Origin: Mesorhizobium sp. NBSH29
Lineage (GTDB): Bacteria > Pseudomonadota > Alphaproteobacteria > Rhizobiales > Rhizobiaceae
Assembly (NCBI RefSeq): GCF_015500055.1
Contig: NZ_CP045492.1
Span: 1,560,501 to 1,624,500 of the forward strand
DNA length: 64,000 nucleotides
Direction: 5' to 3'
In this document: positions 1 to 9,160 of the stretch, piece by piece
Layout: each line of letters begins with the position of its first letter
Numbering within the stretch: position 1 is the stretch's first letter
Notes under the pieces: model-generated
Databases searched by the model: none
What the model was told of the DNA's origin: nothing
What the model saw: the letters and a program-made list of their open reading frames with translations, nothing else
Made by a program: the position numbers and the translations under genes

Positions 1-1160
1 TTGGCGATGCCGCAAAGGCAGAAATAGCCAAAGCAAAAATCATCTATGGTGGCACACGTCACCTTGCTTTGATGGAAGGTCTGATAACCGGCGAACAGCG
101 CATATGGCCAAGCCCTTTCGAAAAAGGCATGGCCGAAATTGCTGCCCTTCGGGGCACGCAGATCTGTGTTCTGGCCTCAGGCGACCCGTTTTTCTACGGT
201 GTCGGCGCGACGTTGGCCCGCTCTATCAATCCGCGCGAAATGCATGTCATCGCCCATCCCTCTGCCTTCAGCCTGGCTGCGGCACGCCTTGGCTGGCCCT
301 TGCAGTCGGTTGAACAAGTGTCGCTGCACGGTCGCGCGATAGAGCTTGTGCGTCCGCTTCTGCATCCCGGCCGCCGCGTTCTTGCGCTCACCTCGGATGC
401 GCAGGGACCCTCTGTTCTGGCAGCGTATCTGACAGAACATGGCTTTGGCCTTTCGGTCATGACGGTGCTTGAAGCGGTGGGCGGCCCGCGCGAAAAGCGA
501 TCCCAGTTCACCGCAAATGCCTTTCCGGTCGAGGCGGTTATAGACCAGCTGAATCTTGTGGCCATTGATGTTGTGGCTGAGCCAGACGCGCAAATTCTGC
601 CGCTCGGTGCTGGCCTTGCCGATGATCTGTTCGAGCATGATGGGCAGATCACCAAGCGGGCGCAGCGCGCCGTCACCCTGTCATCGCTTGCACCCCGGCG
701 CGGTGAATTATTGTGGGACATTGGCGCTGGCTCCGGCTCGGTCGCCATCGCCTGGATGCTGACGGACCCTTCAATGCGCGCCATCTGCATTGAGGAAAAC
801 CCAAAGCGTGCTGCCAGCCTTACCCGCAATGCCGTGAAGTTTGGCGTGCCGGGCATTGCGCTTGTTGAAGCCAGCGCGCCGCAAGCTTTTGCCGGGCTTG
901 AAACCCCGGATGCGATTTTCATCGGTGGCGGGGGCAGCGAAGATGGCGTGCTGGAAGGTGCTGTTGCGGCGCTGAAGCAAGGCGGCCGGCTGGTTGCCAA
1001 TGCCGTAACGCTGGAAATGGAAGCGCTGCTTCTGGCGGCCCACGCCAAAAGGGGCGGCGAGCTTATCCGCATCGCGGTCACGACAGCTTCGCCGGTCGGC
1101 ACCATGCATGGCTGGCGTCCCGCTATGCCGGTCACGCAATGGAGCTGGGTGAAGCCATGA
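1..1160 (+). CDS. cobL: Precorrin-6Y C5,15-methyltransferase (decarboxylating), 5'-partial
   Basis: Bifunctional enzyme of the aerobic cobalamin pathway that methylates and decarboxylates precorrin-6Y to precorrin-8. The frame is open from base 3 to the left edge, so the true start lies outside the window and the ATG at 69 is internal. About 385 residues are visible. The first half is a CbiE-like tetrapyrrole methylase domain (ASGDPFFYG motif). The second half is a CbiT-like SAM methyltransferase domain with the glycine-rich loop DIGAGSGSVAIAW near residue 237 and GGGGSEDG further on. CbiE and CbiT fused in one chain is the usual CobL arrangement. The stop overlaps the next start (ATGA at 1157), so it is co-translated with cobE. 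Confidence 0.93.
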   Translation, partial: GDAAKAEIAKAKIIYGGTRHLALMEGLITGEQRIWPSPFEKGMAEIAALRGTQICVLASGDPFFYGVGATLARSINPREMHVIAHPSAFSLAAARLGWPLQSVEQVSLHGRAIELVRPLLHPGRRVLALTSDAQGPSVLAAYLTEHGFGLSVMTVLEAVGGPREKRSQFTANAFPVEAVIDQLNLVAIDVVAEPDAQILPLGAGLADDLFEHDGQITKRAQRAVTLSSLAPRRGELLWDIGAGSGSVAIAWMLTDPSMRAICIEENPKRAASLTRNAVKFGVPGIALVEASAPQAFAGLETPDAIFIGGGGSEDGVLEGAVAALKQGGRLVANAVTLEMEALLLAAHAKRGGELIRIAVTTASPVGTMHGWRPAMPVTQWSWVKP

Positions 1161-1549
1161 TTATCGCTGGCATTGGCTGCCGCAGGGCAGCAGGCGTGGA
1201 AGAAATCTTGGCGGCAGTGCGCGCCACGCTCGACCATTATCAGGTCGCGCCAGAACGTCTGGCTGCCCTTGCAACCGGCTCCATCAAGACCGGTGAGCCG
1301 GGTATCATCGAGGCGGCTAAACAATTGAATGTGCCGCTCAAACTGGTTTCCAGCGTGGAGCTTACAAAGGCCGACAATCATGCGCTCAGCGTGTCGGAAC
1401 GCAGCCTTGAGCTGACAGGTGTCGGCTCGCTGTCTGAAGCAGCAGCCCTTGGCGCTGGCGGTGCCGGTGCCAGATTGCTTGGGGTCCGGCTGGCTGTCGG
1501 CAGCGTGACCTGCGCCTTGGCGCAAACAGACGGAGAGATAAGCCGATGA
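1157..1549 (+). CDS. cobE: CobE, cobalamin biosynthesis protein (CbiG C-terminal type)
   Basis: A 130-residue protein of the CobE/CbiG-C family. It is required in the aerobic pathway, but its exact step is not settled. I chose the ATG at 1157, which forms an ATGA overlap with the cobL stop, over an upstream in-frame ATG at 1139 inside cobL. The N-terminal GIGCRR motif, the central [11 protein letters not shown] segment and the [16 protein letters not shown] segment are typical of the family, and the length matches. It overlaps cobM by four bases, so cobL, cobE and cobM form one translationally coupled unit. CobE beside CobL and CobM indicates the oxygen-dependent route. Confidence 0.88.
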   Translation: MIIAGIGCRRAAGVEEILAAVRATLDHYQVAPERLAALATGSIKTGEPGIIEAAKQLNVPLKLVSSVELTKADNHALSVSERSLELTGVGSLSEAAALGAGGAGARLLGVRLAVGSVTCALAQTDGEISR

Positions 1550-2310
1550 AAGTTCACTTCATCGGCGCGGGACCAGGTGCCGCAGATCTTATCACCGTGC
1601 GCGGCCGCGACCTTCTGGCGGCCTGTCCGGTCTGCCTCTATGCCGGTTCCATCGTCTCGCCAGACCTGTTGCAATATTGCCCACAAGATGCGCGGCTGGT
1701 GGACACAGCCCCCATGTCGCTGGACGAGATTGAACTCGAATATGCCTCGGCGCACCGGCAGGGCAAGGATGTGGCGCGGCTTCATTCGGGCGATCTTTCG
1801 GTGTGGAGCGCGGTGGCCGAACAGATCCGCCGGCTGGAGCGGCTGGGCATCGCCTATACGCTGACGCCGGGCGTTCCATCCTTTGCCGCTGCTGCCGCAA
1901 GTCTTGGCCGCGAATTGACCATTCCTGAAGTGGCGCAAAGTCTGGTGCTGACCCGTGTCTCAGGCCGTGCATCCAAAATGCCGGAGCGTGAAACATTGGC
2001 CGGCTTTGGCGCAACGGGCGCGACATTGGCCATCCATCTGGCCATCCATGCCATTGGGCAGGTGGTGGAGGAACTGACCCCGCTCTATGGCGCGGACTGT
2101 CCGGTTGCCGTGGTGGTGAAAGCCTCCTGGCCAGATGAGCGCGTGTTTCGCGGAACTCTAGGCGATATTGAAGCGCAACTCAGCGCCGACCCTGTGGAGC
2201 GCACGGCGCTGATCCTTGTTGGTCCATCGCTCGGGGCACAGGAGTTTACCGAAAGCTCCCTCTATGATCCTGCCTATCAGAGGCGGTTCAGAGGGCGCGA
2301 CGGATTGTGA
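1546..2310 (+). CDS. cobM: Precorrin-4 C11-methyltransferase
   Basis: SAM-dependent methylase that adds the C-11 methyl group to precorrin-4, giving precorrin-5. The 254-residue length is normal. The family signature is at the N-terminus ([16 protein letters not shown]), followed by LYAGSIVSP, a [10 protein letters not shown] loop near residue 85 and TPGVPSF around residue 107, all parts of the tetrapyrrole methylase SAM pocket. It starts with an ATGA overlap with cobE. Its last 34 bases overlap the 3' end of the convergent cbiD gene, so the two transcripts are antisense to each other at their ends. Confidence 0.94.
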   Translation: MKVHFIGAGPGAADLITVRGRDLLAACPVCLYAGSIVSPDLLQYCPQDARLVDTAPMSLDEIELEYASAHRQGKDVARLHSGDLSVWSAVAEQIRRLERLGIAYTLTPGVPSFAAAAASLGRELTIPEVAQSLVLTRVSGRASKMPERETLAGFGATGATLAIHLAIHAIGQVVEELTPLYGADCPVAVVVKASWPDERVFRGTLGDIEAQLSADPVERTALILVGPSLGAQEFTESSLYDPAYQRRFRGRDGL

Positions 2311-3392
2311 GAGGGATGGAAGGGCGCATGCCCCATCAATTCGCCTTCCCGGTTGAAGACCAGAATTTCAAGCGCAATCTCAGGATTGTTCAACACGCTG
2401 GCAGCTGTCGGCCAGGCGCGCGCGGCAATCGTGTCTCCCAATGGCAGACCGGCAGCTTTGGCAAGCTGGAAAGCCTGCGCCACCGTGTTGGCACCACGAA
2501 TTTGAGCGAGCAAAGGTTCCGCGCCACCAATCTCGCCAGCAATGGCCGCCAGTGCATCCAGATCGGCCATGCCGCGCTTGGAATGCACATCCAGCATTCC
2601 CTGCGCCAGCTTGGTCATTTTGGCGACACCACCGGCAATCGTGACCTTGGGCACGGGGTGTTTGCGGATATATTTCAACATGCCGCCGATGAAATCACCC
2701 ATATCAATCAGCGAAACCTCGCCAAGATTGTGGAACTTCTGTGCGGCTATTTCCGAAGCGTTGCCGGTGGCGCCCGATACATGGTCAATGCCCATGGCGC
2801 GCGCCACATCAATGCCGCGATGGATGGAATGGATCCATGCCGAGCAGGAAAACGGAATGACGATGCCGGTGGTGCCAAGCACCGACAGGCCGCCAACAAT
2901 GCCAAGCCTGCCATTCAGCGTTTTCTCGGCCAGTTTCTCGCCGTCTGCGATCGAGATTTCAACCTCGTAATCGGCATTCTCGCCAGCCACTTCGGCAATG
3001 GCCTGCGCAATCATCACGCGCGGCATTGGGTTGATGGCAGGCTGGCCGGGGGGGATGGGCAGGCCGGGTCGTGTGACCATGCCAACGCCCGGACCCGCCT
3101 TGAAGATAATGCCGCTTCCAGCCGCGCCGGGGCGCAAGGTCGTGGTAATCAAAGCGCCATGCGTGACATCGGGATCATCGCCCGCATCCTTGACGATGGA
3201 GGCGCTGGCGGTTCCATCACTGAGGCGTTCGCGCGCCAGAGCAAAAGCAGGCGTGGCACCGCCCGGCAGAGTGATCTCGACCGGATCAGGAAACACGCCG
3301 GTCGCAAGCGCATGGCAGGCAGCCTTAGCCGCCGCCGCCGCGCAGGCACCCGTGGTCCAGCCACGGCGCAGTTCAACCTTCTCCGTATCCAT
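2277..3392 (-). CDS. cbiD: Cobalt-precorrin-5B / precorrin-5 C1-methyltransferase (CbiD family)
   Basis: CbiD-type enzyme that methylates C-1 of the corrin ring during ring contraction. The preferred start is the ATG at 3392 (371 residues, beginning [20 protein letters not shown]). The frame stays open further upstream but only with non-conserved sequence. The [15 protein letters not shown] block, TLPGG, a long [13 protein letters not shown] motif near residue 70 and [12 protein letters not shown] match the family. It lies on the opposite strand between cobM and cobA. CbiD belongs to the anaerobic pathway in enterics but replaces CobF in some alphaproteobacterial aerobic pathways, which fits the CobE/CobM/CobL neighbours. 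Confidence 0.92.
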   Translation of the reverse strand: MDTEKVELRRGWTTGACAAAAAKAACHALATGVFPDPVEITLPGGATPAFALARERLSDGTASASIVKDAGDDPDVTHGALITTTLRPGAAGSGIIFKAGPGVGMVTRPGLPIPPGQPAINPMPRVMIAQAIAEVAGENADYEVEISIADGEKLAEKTLNGRLGIVGGLSVLGTTGIVIPFSCSAWIHSIHRGIDVARAMGIDHVSGATGNASEIAAQKFHNLGEVSLIDMGDFIGGMLKYIRKHPVPKVTIAGGVAKMTKLAQGMLDVHSKRGMADLDALAAIAGEIGGAEPLLAQIRGANTVAQAFQLAKAAGLPLGDTIAARAWPTAASVLNNPEIALEILVFNREGELMGHAPFHPSHNPSRPLNRL

Positions 3393-3499
3393 GGCGATCT
3401 CTATAGAGGAATTCCAGTGAAAGTGTCGCGCGGTTTTACGCCGTCTTGTGCCCAGCGCCCCGTGGCGCGTGGCACAATTCAAACTCAAGGTGCAAAGGC

Positions 3500-4303
3500 A
3501 TGAGCCTGCAAACCACACTGGCTCTGCTGGAAGCGCGCAAACAGAAATTGCTGCCCGGTCATGTCTGGCTGGCGGGGGCAGGTCCGGGGGACCCCGGTTG
3601 CCTGACGCTGGATGTCGTGTCCGCGCTCACGCAGGCCGATACGCTGGTCTATGACGCGCTGGTGGATCCGGAAGTGGTGGCCATTGCCGACCATGCGGAA
3701 AAAACATTCGTCGGCAAGCGCGGCGGGCATATTTCCATCACGCAGGCCGAAATCACCGCCAAGCTGATTGCCTTTGCCAGAGAAGGCCGCAAGGTGCTGC
3801 GCCTCAAGGGCGGCGACCCTTACGTGTTTGGCCGCGGCGGCGAAGAGGCATTGGCGCTGGCAAAGGAAAATATTCCTTTCCGCTTTCTGCCCGGTCTGAC
3901 ATCAGGGCTTTCAGCCCTTGGACATTTGAACATTCCGCCCACCATGCGCGGCATGAACAAGGCGATTATTCTGGCCACCGGCCAAACCGCTGATCCGGGC
4001 GACGCGCTCGACTGGCGCGCATTGGCGGCCACCGGCCAGCCTATCCTGATCTATATGGGGCTGGCGCGCATGGGCCATATCACCGCCGAGTTGATGGCAG
4101 GTGGCATGACGCCTGAAACGCCGGCCGCCATCATCATGGCCGCGACCACCAGCCGCGAGCGCATCCATGTCGCCACGCTGGGCACGATTGCGCAGGAAGC
4201 GGCGCGTGAAGGCTTCGCCTCGCCGGTGCTCACCGTAGTGGGCCACATCGTGTCCATGCGCGCCGAGCTTCAGGCGCTGATCAGCGAGGCGGGCAAAGGA
4301 TGA
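3500..4303 (+). CDS. cobA: Uroporphyrinogen-III C-methyltransferase (SUMT)
   Basis: Makes precorrin-2 from uroporphyrinogen III by two SAM-dependent methylations, the committed step towards cobalamin and siroheme. The ATG at 3500 follows an AAAGG ribosome site and gives 267 residues. The ORF extends upstream to 3446 but without conserved sequence. Diagnostic motifs are LAGAGPGDPGCLTLD, LVYDALVDPEV, GKRGGH, RLKGGDPYVFGRGGEE near residue 110 and LPGLTSGLSA. There is no CysG-type siroheme synthase extension, so this is a stand-alone SUMT. It ends with an ATGA overlap into cobB. The divergent cbiD start is 107 bases upstream. Confidence 0.95.
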   Translation: MSLQTTLALLEARKQKLLPGHVWLAGAGPGDPGCLTLDVVSALTQADTLVYDALVDPEVVAIADHAEKTFVGKRGGHISITQAEITAKLIAFAREGRKVLRLKGGDPYVFGRGGEEALALAKENIPFRFLPGLTSGLSALGHLNIPPTMRGMNKAIILATGQTADPGDALDWRALAATGQPILIYMGLARMGHITAELMAGGMTPETPAAIIMAATTSRERIHVATLGTIAQEAAREGFASPVLTVVGHIVSMRAELQALISEAGKG

Positions 4304-5616
4304 GCGCGCGCGGGATCATCATCGGCGCACCGCGTTCAGGCTCCGGCAAAACCAGCGTCACCATTGGCCTGTTGCGCGCTCTGACACGGCGCGGGCTGAA
4401 CGTGCGCGGCGCAAAGTCCGGGCCGGATTATATTGATCCGGGCTTCCATGCGGCCGCTACCGGCAAGCCCGGCGTCAATCTCGACAGCTGGGCGATGGGG
4501 CCGGACCTGCTCAACACGCTGGCTGCCTCCGTCGCCACCGATGCAGATTATGTGATCGCCGAAAGCGCGATGGGCCTGTTCGATGGCATTCCGGGCGAGG
4601 CGGGCCGCTCTGGCTCCGCCGCCGATCTGGCGCGGCTTTACCGCCTGCCGGTTATTCTGGTGCTGGATGTTTCTGGCCAATCACAAACGGCAGCGGCCAT
4701 CGCCAAGGGGTTTGCCTGCTATGATAGCGATGTGAAAATCGCCGGCGTCATTCTCAACCGCCTCGGCTCGGAGCGCCACAAAAGGCTGACTGGCGACGCG
4801 ATTGAGGCGCTCGGAATTCCAGTCGTCGGCGCCATGCTCCGCGACCCGACCCTGACCCTGCCAGAGCGCCATCTGGGGCTTGTGCAGGCGGGTGAATATG
4901 AAGATCTGATGGGCCATCTCGACCGGCTGGCCGATATGGCTGAGAGCGCGCTCGATATTGAGCGAATCCTGGAACTTGCGGGCCCCTTTGCTCCGCAAGG
5001 CAACCCCAAAACCCCTGCCGCCCTGCCGCCGCCTGGCCAGCGCATTGCCTTGGCGCAGGATGCCGCTTTCACCTTCCTCTATCCGCATCTGGAAGCTGGC
5101 TGGCGCGCCGCCGGTGCCGAACTTATCCCCTTCTCGCCACTGGCCGATGAAGGCCCAGCTGACGATTGCGATGTGTGCTGGTTGCCCGGCGGCTATCCAG
5201 AGCTTCACGCCGGCAAGCTTGCAGCGGCAGACAATTTCCGCGCCGCCATGCATGATTTTGCAAAGACAAAACCGGTGCACGGCGAATGCGGAGGCTTCAT
5301 GGCGCTGGGCGAAGGGTTGGAGGATGCCGATGGCACGCGCCACCAGATGCTGGGCCTGCTGGGGCATTCAACCAGCTATGCGCAACGCAAGATGAACCTT
5401 GGCTATCGCCGCGCCATCTTTTTGCATGACACACCTTTCGGTCCCAAAGGCACCGAGATTCGCGGCCATGAATTCCACTATGCGCGCCTGATTGATGCCG
5501 GCACTGATGCCCCGCTGGCAGATCTGGCCGACGGGCAGGGCAATGCGCTGGGGCAATTTGGCGGCAAACGCGGTCATGTCTCTGGCGCGTTCTTCCACGC
5601 CATCGCGCAGGCCTGA
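4300..5616 (+). CDS. cobB: Hydrogenobyrinic / cobyrinic acid a,c-diamide synthase
   Basis: ATP- and glutamine-dependent amidation of the a and c side chains of (hydrogeno)byrinic acid, 438 residues. The N-terminal dethiobiotin-synthetase-like ATPase domain carries a deviant P-loop (GAPRSGSGKTS, residues 6-16) and SGPDYIDPGFH. The C-terminal type-1 glutamine amidotransferase-like domain carries LPGGYPE near residue 300 and the nucleophile motif GECGGFMALG near residue 328, then a C-terminal GHEFHYA histidine motif. The start overlaps the cobA stop, and the stop overlaps the cobS start region (TGATG). Confidence 0.94.
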   Translation: MSARGIIIGAPRSGSGKTSVTIGLLRALTRRGLNVRGAKSGPDYIDPGFHAAATGKPGVNLDSWAMGPDLLNTLAASVATDADYVIAESAMGLFDGIPGEAGRSGSAADLARLYRLPVILVLDVSGQSQTAAAIAKGFACYDSDVKIAGVILNRLGSERHKRLTGDAIEALGIPVVGAMLRDPTLTLPERHLGLVQAGEYEDLMGHLDRLADMAESALDIERILELAGPFAPQGNPKTPAALPPPGQRIALAQDAAFTFLYPHLEAGWRAAGAELIPFSPLADEGPADDCDVCWLPGGYPELHAGKLAAADNFRAAMHDFAKTKPVHGECGGFMALGEGLEDADGTRHQMLGLLGHSTSYAQRKMNLGYRRAIFLHDTPFGPKGTEIRGHEFHYARLIDAGTDAPLADLADGQGNALGQFGGKRGHVSGAFFHAIAQA

Positions 5617-6383
5617 TGATGCGCCGCCCGCAAGACATCATCACCGACATCGCCCTTTGCGTCAGCTTCTACACGCGCTTGCCGGTTTCTTCGATCTTGT
5701 TCGGCGCGGGCAAAAAAGACTTCGCCGCCGCGCAATGGGCAGCACCTCTCGCGGGGTGTGTGGTGGCGGTGATCAGCGCTTTTGTCTACGCGCTCGCGTA
5801 CGGGCTTGGCCTGCCGCCGACCCTTTGCGCGGGCCTTGCGCTGGCAAGCGGAATGCTGGCCACCGGCGCGCTGCATGAGGATGGCCTGTCCGACATGGCA
5901 GATGGCTTTGGCGGCGGCAAAACCCGCGACCAGAAACTCGAAATCATGCGCGACAGCCGCATCGGCTCCTATGGCGCGGCGGCTCTGGTCTTTTCTATCC
6001 TGCTGCGCTGGCAGGCGCTGGCAGCCCTTGGCTCGCCGGCCCATGTGGCGCTGGCGCTGATTGCGGCCCATATGGCCAGCCGCGCTTTGATGCCGGCCAT
6101 GCTGTACGCCATGCAACCTGCCCGCAGCGATGGGCTGGCGGCGGGTGCCGGTGATGTGCCGCACAACAGCGCGCTTGTTGCCGCCGGGCTTGGTTTTATC
6201 GCCCTTCTGCCTTTCGGCATTGTGGGCGCTGGTGTGGCGGCGTGTCTTGCCGCAATGTGTGCTTATGGCGTCGGCAGTTTGGCCAACCGCCAGATTGGCG
6301 GCCACACGGGCGATGTGCTGGGCGCGGCGCAGCAAATGGCCGAAATCGCGCTTCTGTGCGCTGCCGTTATTTTCCTGACCTGA
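5616..6383 (+). CDS. cobS: Adenosylcobinamide-GDP ribazoletransferase (cobalamin synthase)
   Basis: Integral inner-membrane enzyme that joins adenosylcobinamide-GDP and alpha-ribazole, the last assembly step (called CobV in the Pseudomonas denitrificans naming). The protein has 255 residues with several hydrophobic segments, and the acidic signature HEDGLSDMADGFGGGK near residues 87-102 is the Mg2+/active-site motif of the family. TRLPVSS near the N-terminus and GGHTGDVLGA near the C-terminus are also characteristic. The start codon overlaps the cobB stop. An alternative ATG lies one codon further on (5619). Confidence 0.93.
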   Translation: MMRRPQDIITDIALCVSFYTRLPVSSILFGAGKKDFAAAQWAAPLAGCVVAVISAFVYALAYGLGLPPTLCAGLALASGMLATGALHEDGLSDMADGFGGGKTRDQKLEIMRDSRIGSYGAAALVFSILLRWQALAALGSPAHVALALIAAHMASRALMPAMLYAMQPARSDGLAAGAGDVPHNSALVAAGLGFIALLPFGIVGAGVAACLAAMCAYGVGSLANRQIGGHTGDVLGAAQQMAEIALLCAAVIFLT

Positions 6384-6398
6384 CCGGAGCCTTGCCCC

Positions 6399-7424
6399 AT
6401 GAGCCAGTTTAAAACCCTTGCCGATCTGCGCGCTGCCTGTGCACACAATCTGCCTGAAGCAAATCAGGATGCGGTGCTGGAAGCAGAAATGCGCCAGAAC
6501 AGCCTGACCAAACCACAAGGCAGCCTTGGCCGTTTGGAAGAAATCGTGGCATGGCTGGCTGCCTGGCAGGGCAGGTCCCGCCCAACGCTCGATCAGGTCT
6601 CGGTCATCGTGTTCGCCGGCTCGCATGGAATTACAGCGCAGGGCGTGTCGGCCTTCCCCGCCGAGGTCACGCACCAAATGGTGGCGAATTTCGAAGCAGG
6701 CGGCGCAGCCATCAACCAGCTCGCCCGCGTGGCTGGCGCAGATCTCAAAGTGGTGGCGCTCAATGTCGCAGTGCCAACCGGAGATTTCACACAAGGCCCG
6801 GCAATGGATGAGGCGGCCTTCCTTGCCGCAGTCAATGATGGCTACGCATCAGTCAGCACACAAAGCCCGAAGCCGGATCTCCTCTGCTTTGGCGAAATGG
6901 GTATCGGCAACACCACCACTGCCGCCGCCGTTGCAGCCGGTCTGTTTGGCGAGCATGGCGAAAGATGGGTCGGCCGCGGCACCGGCGTGGATGATCAGGG
7001 CCTTGCCCGCAAGGCGATGGCAGTCGATGCCGGGCTGGCGCAACATGCCGCAATCCTGTCGGACCCGCTGGCTGTTGCCGCCAATCTCGGTGGCCGCGAA
7101 CTCGCCGCCATCCTTGGCGCGACACTTGCCGCCCGTCATCTGGGCATTCCCGTTGTGATGGATGGCTTCGTCGTCACCGCCGCCATGGCCCCGCTGGCAA
7201 AGCTGCATCCGCGCGGCCTTGGCCATGTGCTGGCAGCCCATGTCTCGGCAGAAACCCCACACCGCCGCCTGCTTGAGCTTCTGGGCAAGAAGCCGCTCTT
7301 CGATTTCGACATGCGGCTTGGCGAAGGCTCAGGCGCTGCCCTTGCCGTGCCAGTCATCCGCGCCGCATTGGCATGTTTCACCGGCATGGCAAGCTTTGCT
7401 GAAGCGGGCGTCAGCGAGGGGTAA
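6399..7424 (+). CDS. cobT: Nicotinate-nucleotide--dimethylbenzimidazole phosphoribosyltransferase
   Basis: Forms alpha-ribazole phosphate from nicotinate mononucleotide and dimethylbenzimidazole, the lower ligand precursor used by the preceding CobS (CobU in Pseudomonas denitrificans naming). 341 residues is the normal size. Visible motifs are QGSLGRLEEI near residue 47, FAGSHGI, GEMGIGNTTTAAAV near residue 165, VGRGTGVDDQGL, and the C-terminal LGEGSGAALA with the catalytic glutamate. It starts 15 bases after cobS and closes this plus-strand cobalamin run. The next gene is convergent, with a gap of only three bases. Confidence 0.95.
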   Translation: MSQFKTLADLRAACAHNLPEANQDAVLEAEMRQNSLTKPQGSLGRLEEIVAWLAAWQGRSRPTLDQVSVIVFAGSHGITAQGVSAFPAEVTHQMVANFEAGGAAINQLARVAGADLKVVALNVAVPTGDFTQGPAMDEAAFLAAVNDGYASVSTQSPKPDLLCFGEMGIGNTTTAAAVAAGLFGEHGERWVGRGTGVDDQGLARKAMAVDAGLAQHAAILSDPLAVAANLGGRELAAILGATLAARHLGIPVVMDGFVVTAAMAPLAKLHPRGLGHVLAAHVSAETPHRRLLELLGKKPLFDFDMRLGEGSGAALAVPVIRAALACFTGMASFAEAGVSEG

Positions 7425-7427
7425 GCC

Positions 7428-8276
7428 TCACCGGGTCGCCACCATCCTCGACGCCGCGCGTGTCACGGCCATCCGGCGCAGGAATGCGGCGATGAAGAGG
7501 CTGCTGAGGATGAGCACGATGGTGGGCGCCGGCGCGCTGTCGAGGAAGAAGCTGAGATAGGTGCCGGCCAGCATGGAAAGCGCGCAGGCACAGACAGCCA
7601 CCACCATCATCTTGCCAAAGCTGCGCACAGTGAGGAAGGCAATGGCGCCGGGTGTCACCAAAAGCGCGACCGCAAGAATGAGCCCGACCGCAGTCAGCGT
7701 CGCCACGATAGTGAGTGAGAGGATGGCGAGAAGGCCATAATGCAGCCAGTTGGTGCGAAGTCCTGAGGTTTGCGCCTGTGCCGGGTCAAAGGCATGCAGC
7801 ATGAAATCTTTCCATTTCAGCAGCAGCACTACGGTCACGAACAACGCGATCAGCCCTGACGTCCAAAGGTCTTCCACGCCCACGCCCAGCATGTTTCCAA
7901 ACAGGATGTGGTCGAGATGCTGGTCTGTAGTGATCGAGGTGTAGAGAATGATGCCAACGGCAAACATGCCTGAAAACACCACGCCCATAACCGTGTCCTG
8001 CTTCACCCGGCTGTTGTGTGACAAATAGCCGGTCAACAGCGCGCACCCCATGCCGGCTACAAATGCACCGATGATGAGCGGGATGTTGAGAATCCACGCC
8101 AGCACAATACCCGGTAGCACCGCGTGGCTGACGGCGTCGCCCATCAGCGCCCAGCCTTTGAGAACCAGAAAACAGGAGAGCAGCGCGGTCGGTGGTGCGA
8201 TCAGCAGAACGATCCAGAAGGCGTTTTGCATGAACGGAAACTGGAACGGCAAAAGCAGCGTTTCGAGCGTTATCAT
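7428..8276 (-). CDS. sitD: Metal ABC transporter permease (SitD-like)
   Basis: ABC-3 family membrane subunit, 282 residues with about eight hydrophobic segments. It is the second permease of a Mn/Fe-type importer. The conserved loop GWALMGDAVSHAVLPGI lies near residues 45-61, which is typical of ZnuB/MntB/SitCD proteins. It is the last gene of a four-gene minus-strand operon (binding protein, ATPase, permease, permease), and its start overlaps the stop of the upstream permease by four bases. Metal specificity cannot be read from the permease. Mn/Fe is inferred from the operon order and the upstream palindrome. Confidence 0.85.
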   Translation of the reverse strand: MITLETLLLPFQFPFMQNAFWIVLLIAPPTALLSCFLVLKGWALMGDAVSHAVLPGIVLAWILNIPLIIGAFVAGMGCALLTGYLSHNSRVKQDTVMGVVFSGMFAVGIILYTSITTDQHLDHILFGNMLGVGVEDLWTSGLIALFVTVVLLLKWKDFMLHAFDPAQAQTSGLRTNWLHYGLLAILSLTIVATLTAVGLILAVALLVTPGAIAFLTVRSFGKMMVVAVCACALSMLAGTYLSFFLDSAPAPTIVLILSSLFIAAFLRRMAVTRAASRMVATR

Positions 8277-9160
8277 GATGCGGCTTTCTCAGCCGGGTCA
8301 TGCACCGGCTCACCCAGCGCCGCCGCCGCCTTGCGGCGCGAGGCGAGCAGACCGTGCTTCGGCGCCAACAGGAAGGCGAGGAGAAAGATGATGGTCTGCA
8401 ACGTCACGATCACACCGCCGGTAGCGCCATTCAGAAAAAAGCTCGCATAGGCGCCGACGAAACTGGTTGTCGTTCCGATGATGACGGCGAGCAGGATAAT
8501 GCGCTGAAACCGGTCGGACAGGAGATAGGCTGTCGCGCCCGGCGTGACCACGAGCGCAATGACCAAGAATGCGCCGACAGTCATCATCGCGGCAACGATG
8601 GAGGCCGAAAGCAGCATGAAGAACACGGCTTTCAGCAGATCGGGCCGCAGGCCGATCGAGCGTGCATGGTTTTCGTCGAAGAAGGTGACCATCAGGTCTT
8701 TCCACTTGGCCAGCAGCACTGCCAGCGACACGAAGCCGATAATCGCCAGTTGCAGCGTATCTTCCGGCGTGATGGCCAGAATGTTGCCCATGATAATGGT
8801 CTGGATGCTGACCGCCATCGGGTTGATGGAAACCATGAACAGCCCAAGTCCGAAAAAGGAGGTGAAGATGATGCCGATGATGACATCGATCTTCAACCCG
8901 GATCGGCCGCTGAGAAACAGCATCGAGCCTGCCGCCAGCCCACCGGCCAGAAAGGCACCCAGCGCAAAGGGCAGGCCCAGCATATACGCGCCCGCCACCC
9001 CAGGCACCACCGAATGGCTGAGCGCGTCGCCGATCAGCGACCAGCCTTTCAGCATCAGATAGACGGAAAGGAAGGCGCACACGCCGCCGACCAACGCCGA
9101 CACCCACATGGCATTGCGCATGTAACCATAATCGAAGGGCTGCAGCAGAAGGTCGATCAC
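8273..9160 (-). CDS. sitC: Metal ABC transporter permease (SitC-like)
   Basis: ABC-3 family permease, 295 residues with multiple membrane segments, a paralogue of the next gene. The loop [20 protein letters not shown] near residues 40-59 is the family hallmark. The tail after about residue 270 is short and charged. It overlaps the ATPase gene upstream and the second permease downstream by four bases each, so the operon is tightly coupled. Two different permeases in one operon, as in the enteric and rhizobial sitABCD systems, argue for a heterodimeric channel and against a ZnuB homodimer. Confidence 0.86.
   Translation of the reverse strand: MIDLLLQPFDYGYMRNAMWVSALVGGVCAFLSVYLMLKGWSLIGDALSHSVVPGVAGAYMLGLPFALGAFLAGGLAAGSMLFLSGRSGLKIDVIIGIIFTSFFGLGLFMVSINPMAVSIQTIIMGNILAITPEDTLQLAIIGFVSLAVLLAKWKDLMVTFFDENHARSIGLRPDLLKAVFFMLLSASIVAAMMTVGAFLVIALVVTPGATAYLLSDRFQRIILLAVIIGTTTSFVGAYASFFLNGATGGVIVTLQTIIFLLAFLLAPKHGLLASRRKAAAALGEPVHDPAEKAAS

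Noticed and set aside
1-69. Cobalamin riboswitch in the cob region
   Set aside because: The only non-coding stretches are too short and lack a B12-box-like sequence; the cluster's leader would be outside the window.
194-1525. 443-codon open frame on the minus strand opposite cobL/cobE
   Set aside because: It spans two well-supported genes, has Ser/Pro/Ala-rich composition typical of antisense frames in GC-rich DNA and matches no family.
2307-3503. 398-codon plus-strand frame opposite cbiD
   Set aside because: Antisense shadow; Arg/His/Gly-rich, no motif, and cbiD on the other strand has clear family signatures.
4681-5367. 228-codon minus-strand frame opposite cobB
   Set aside because: Lies fully within cobB and has no family similarity; antisense shadow.
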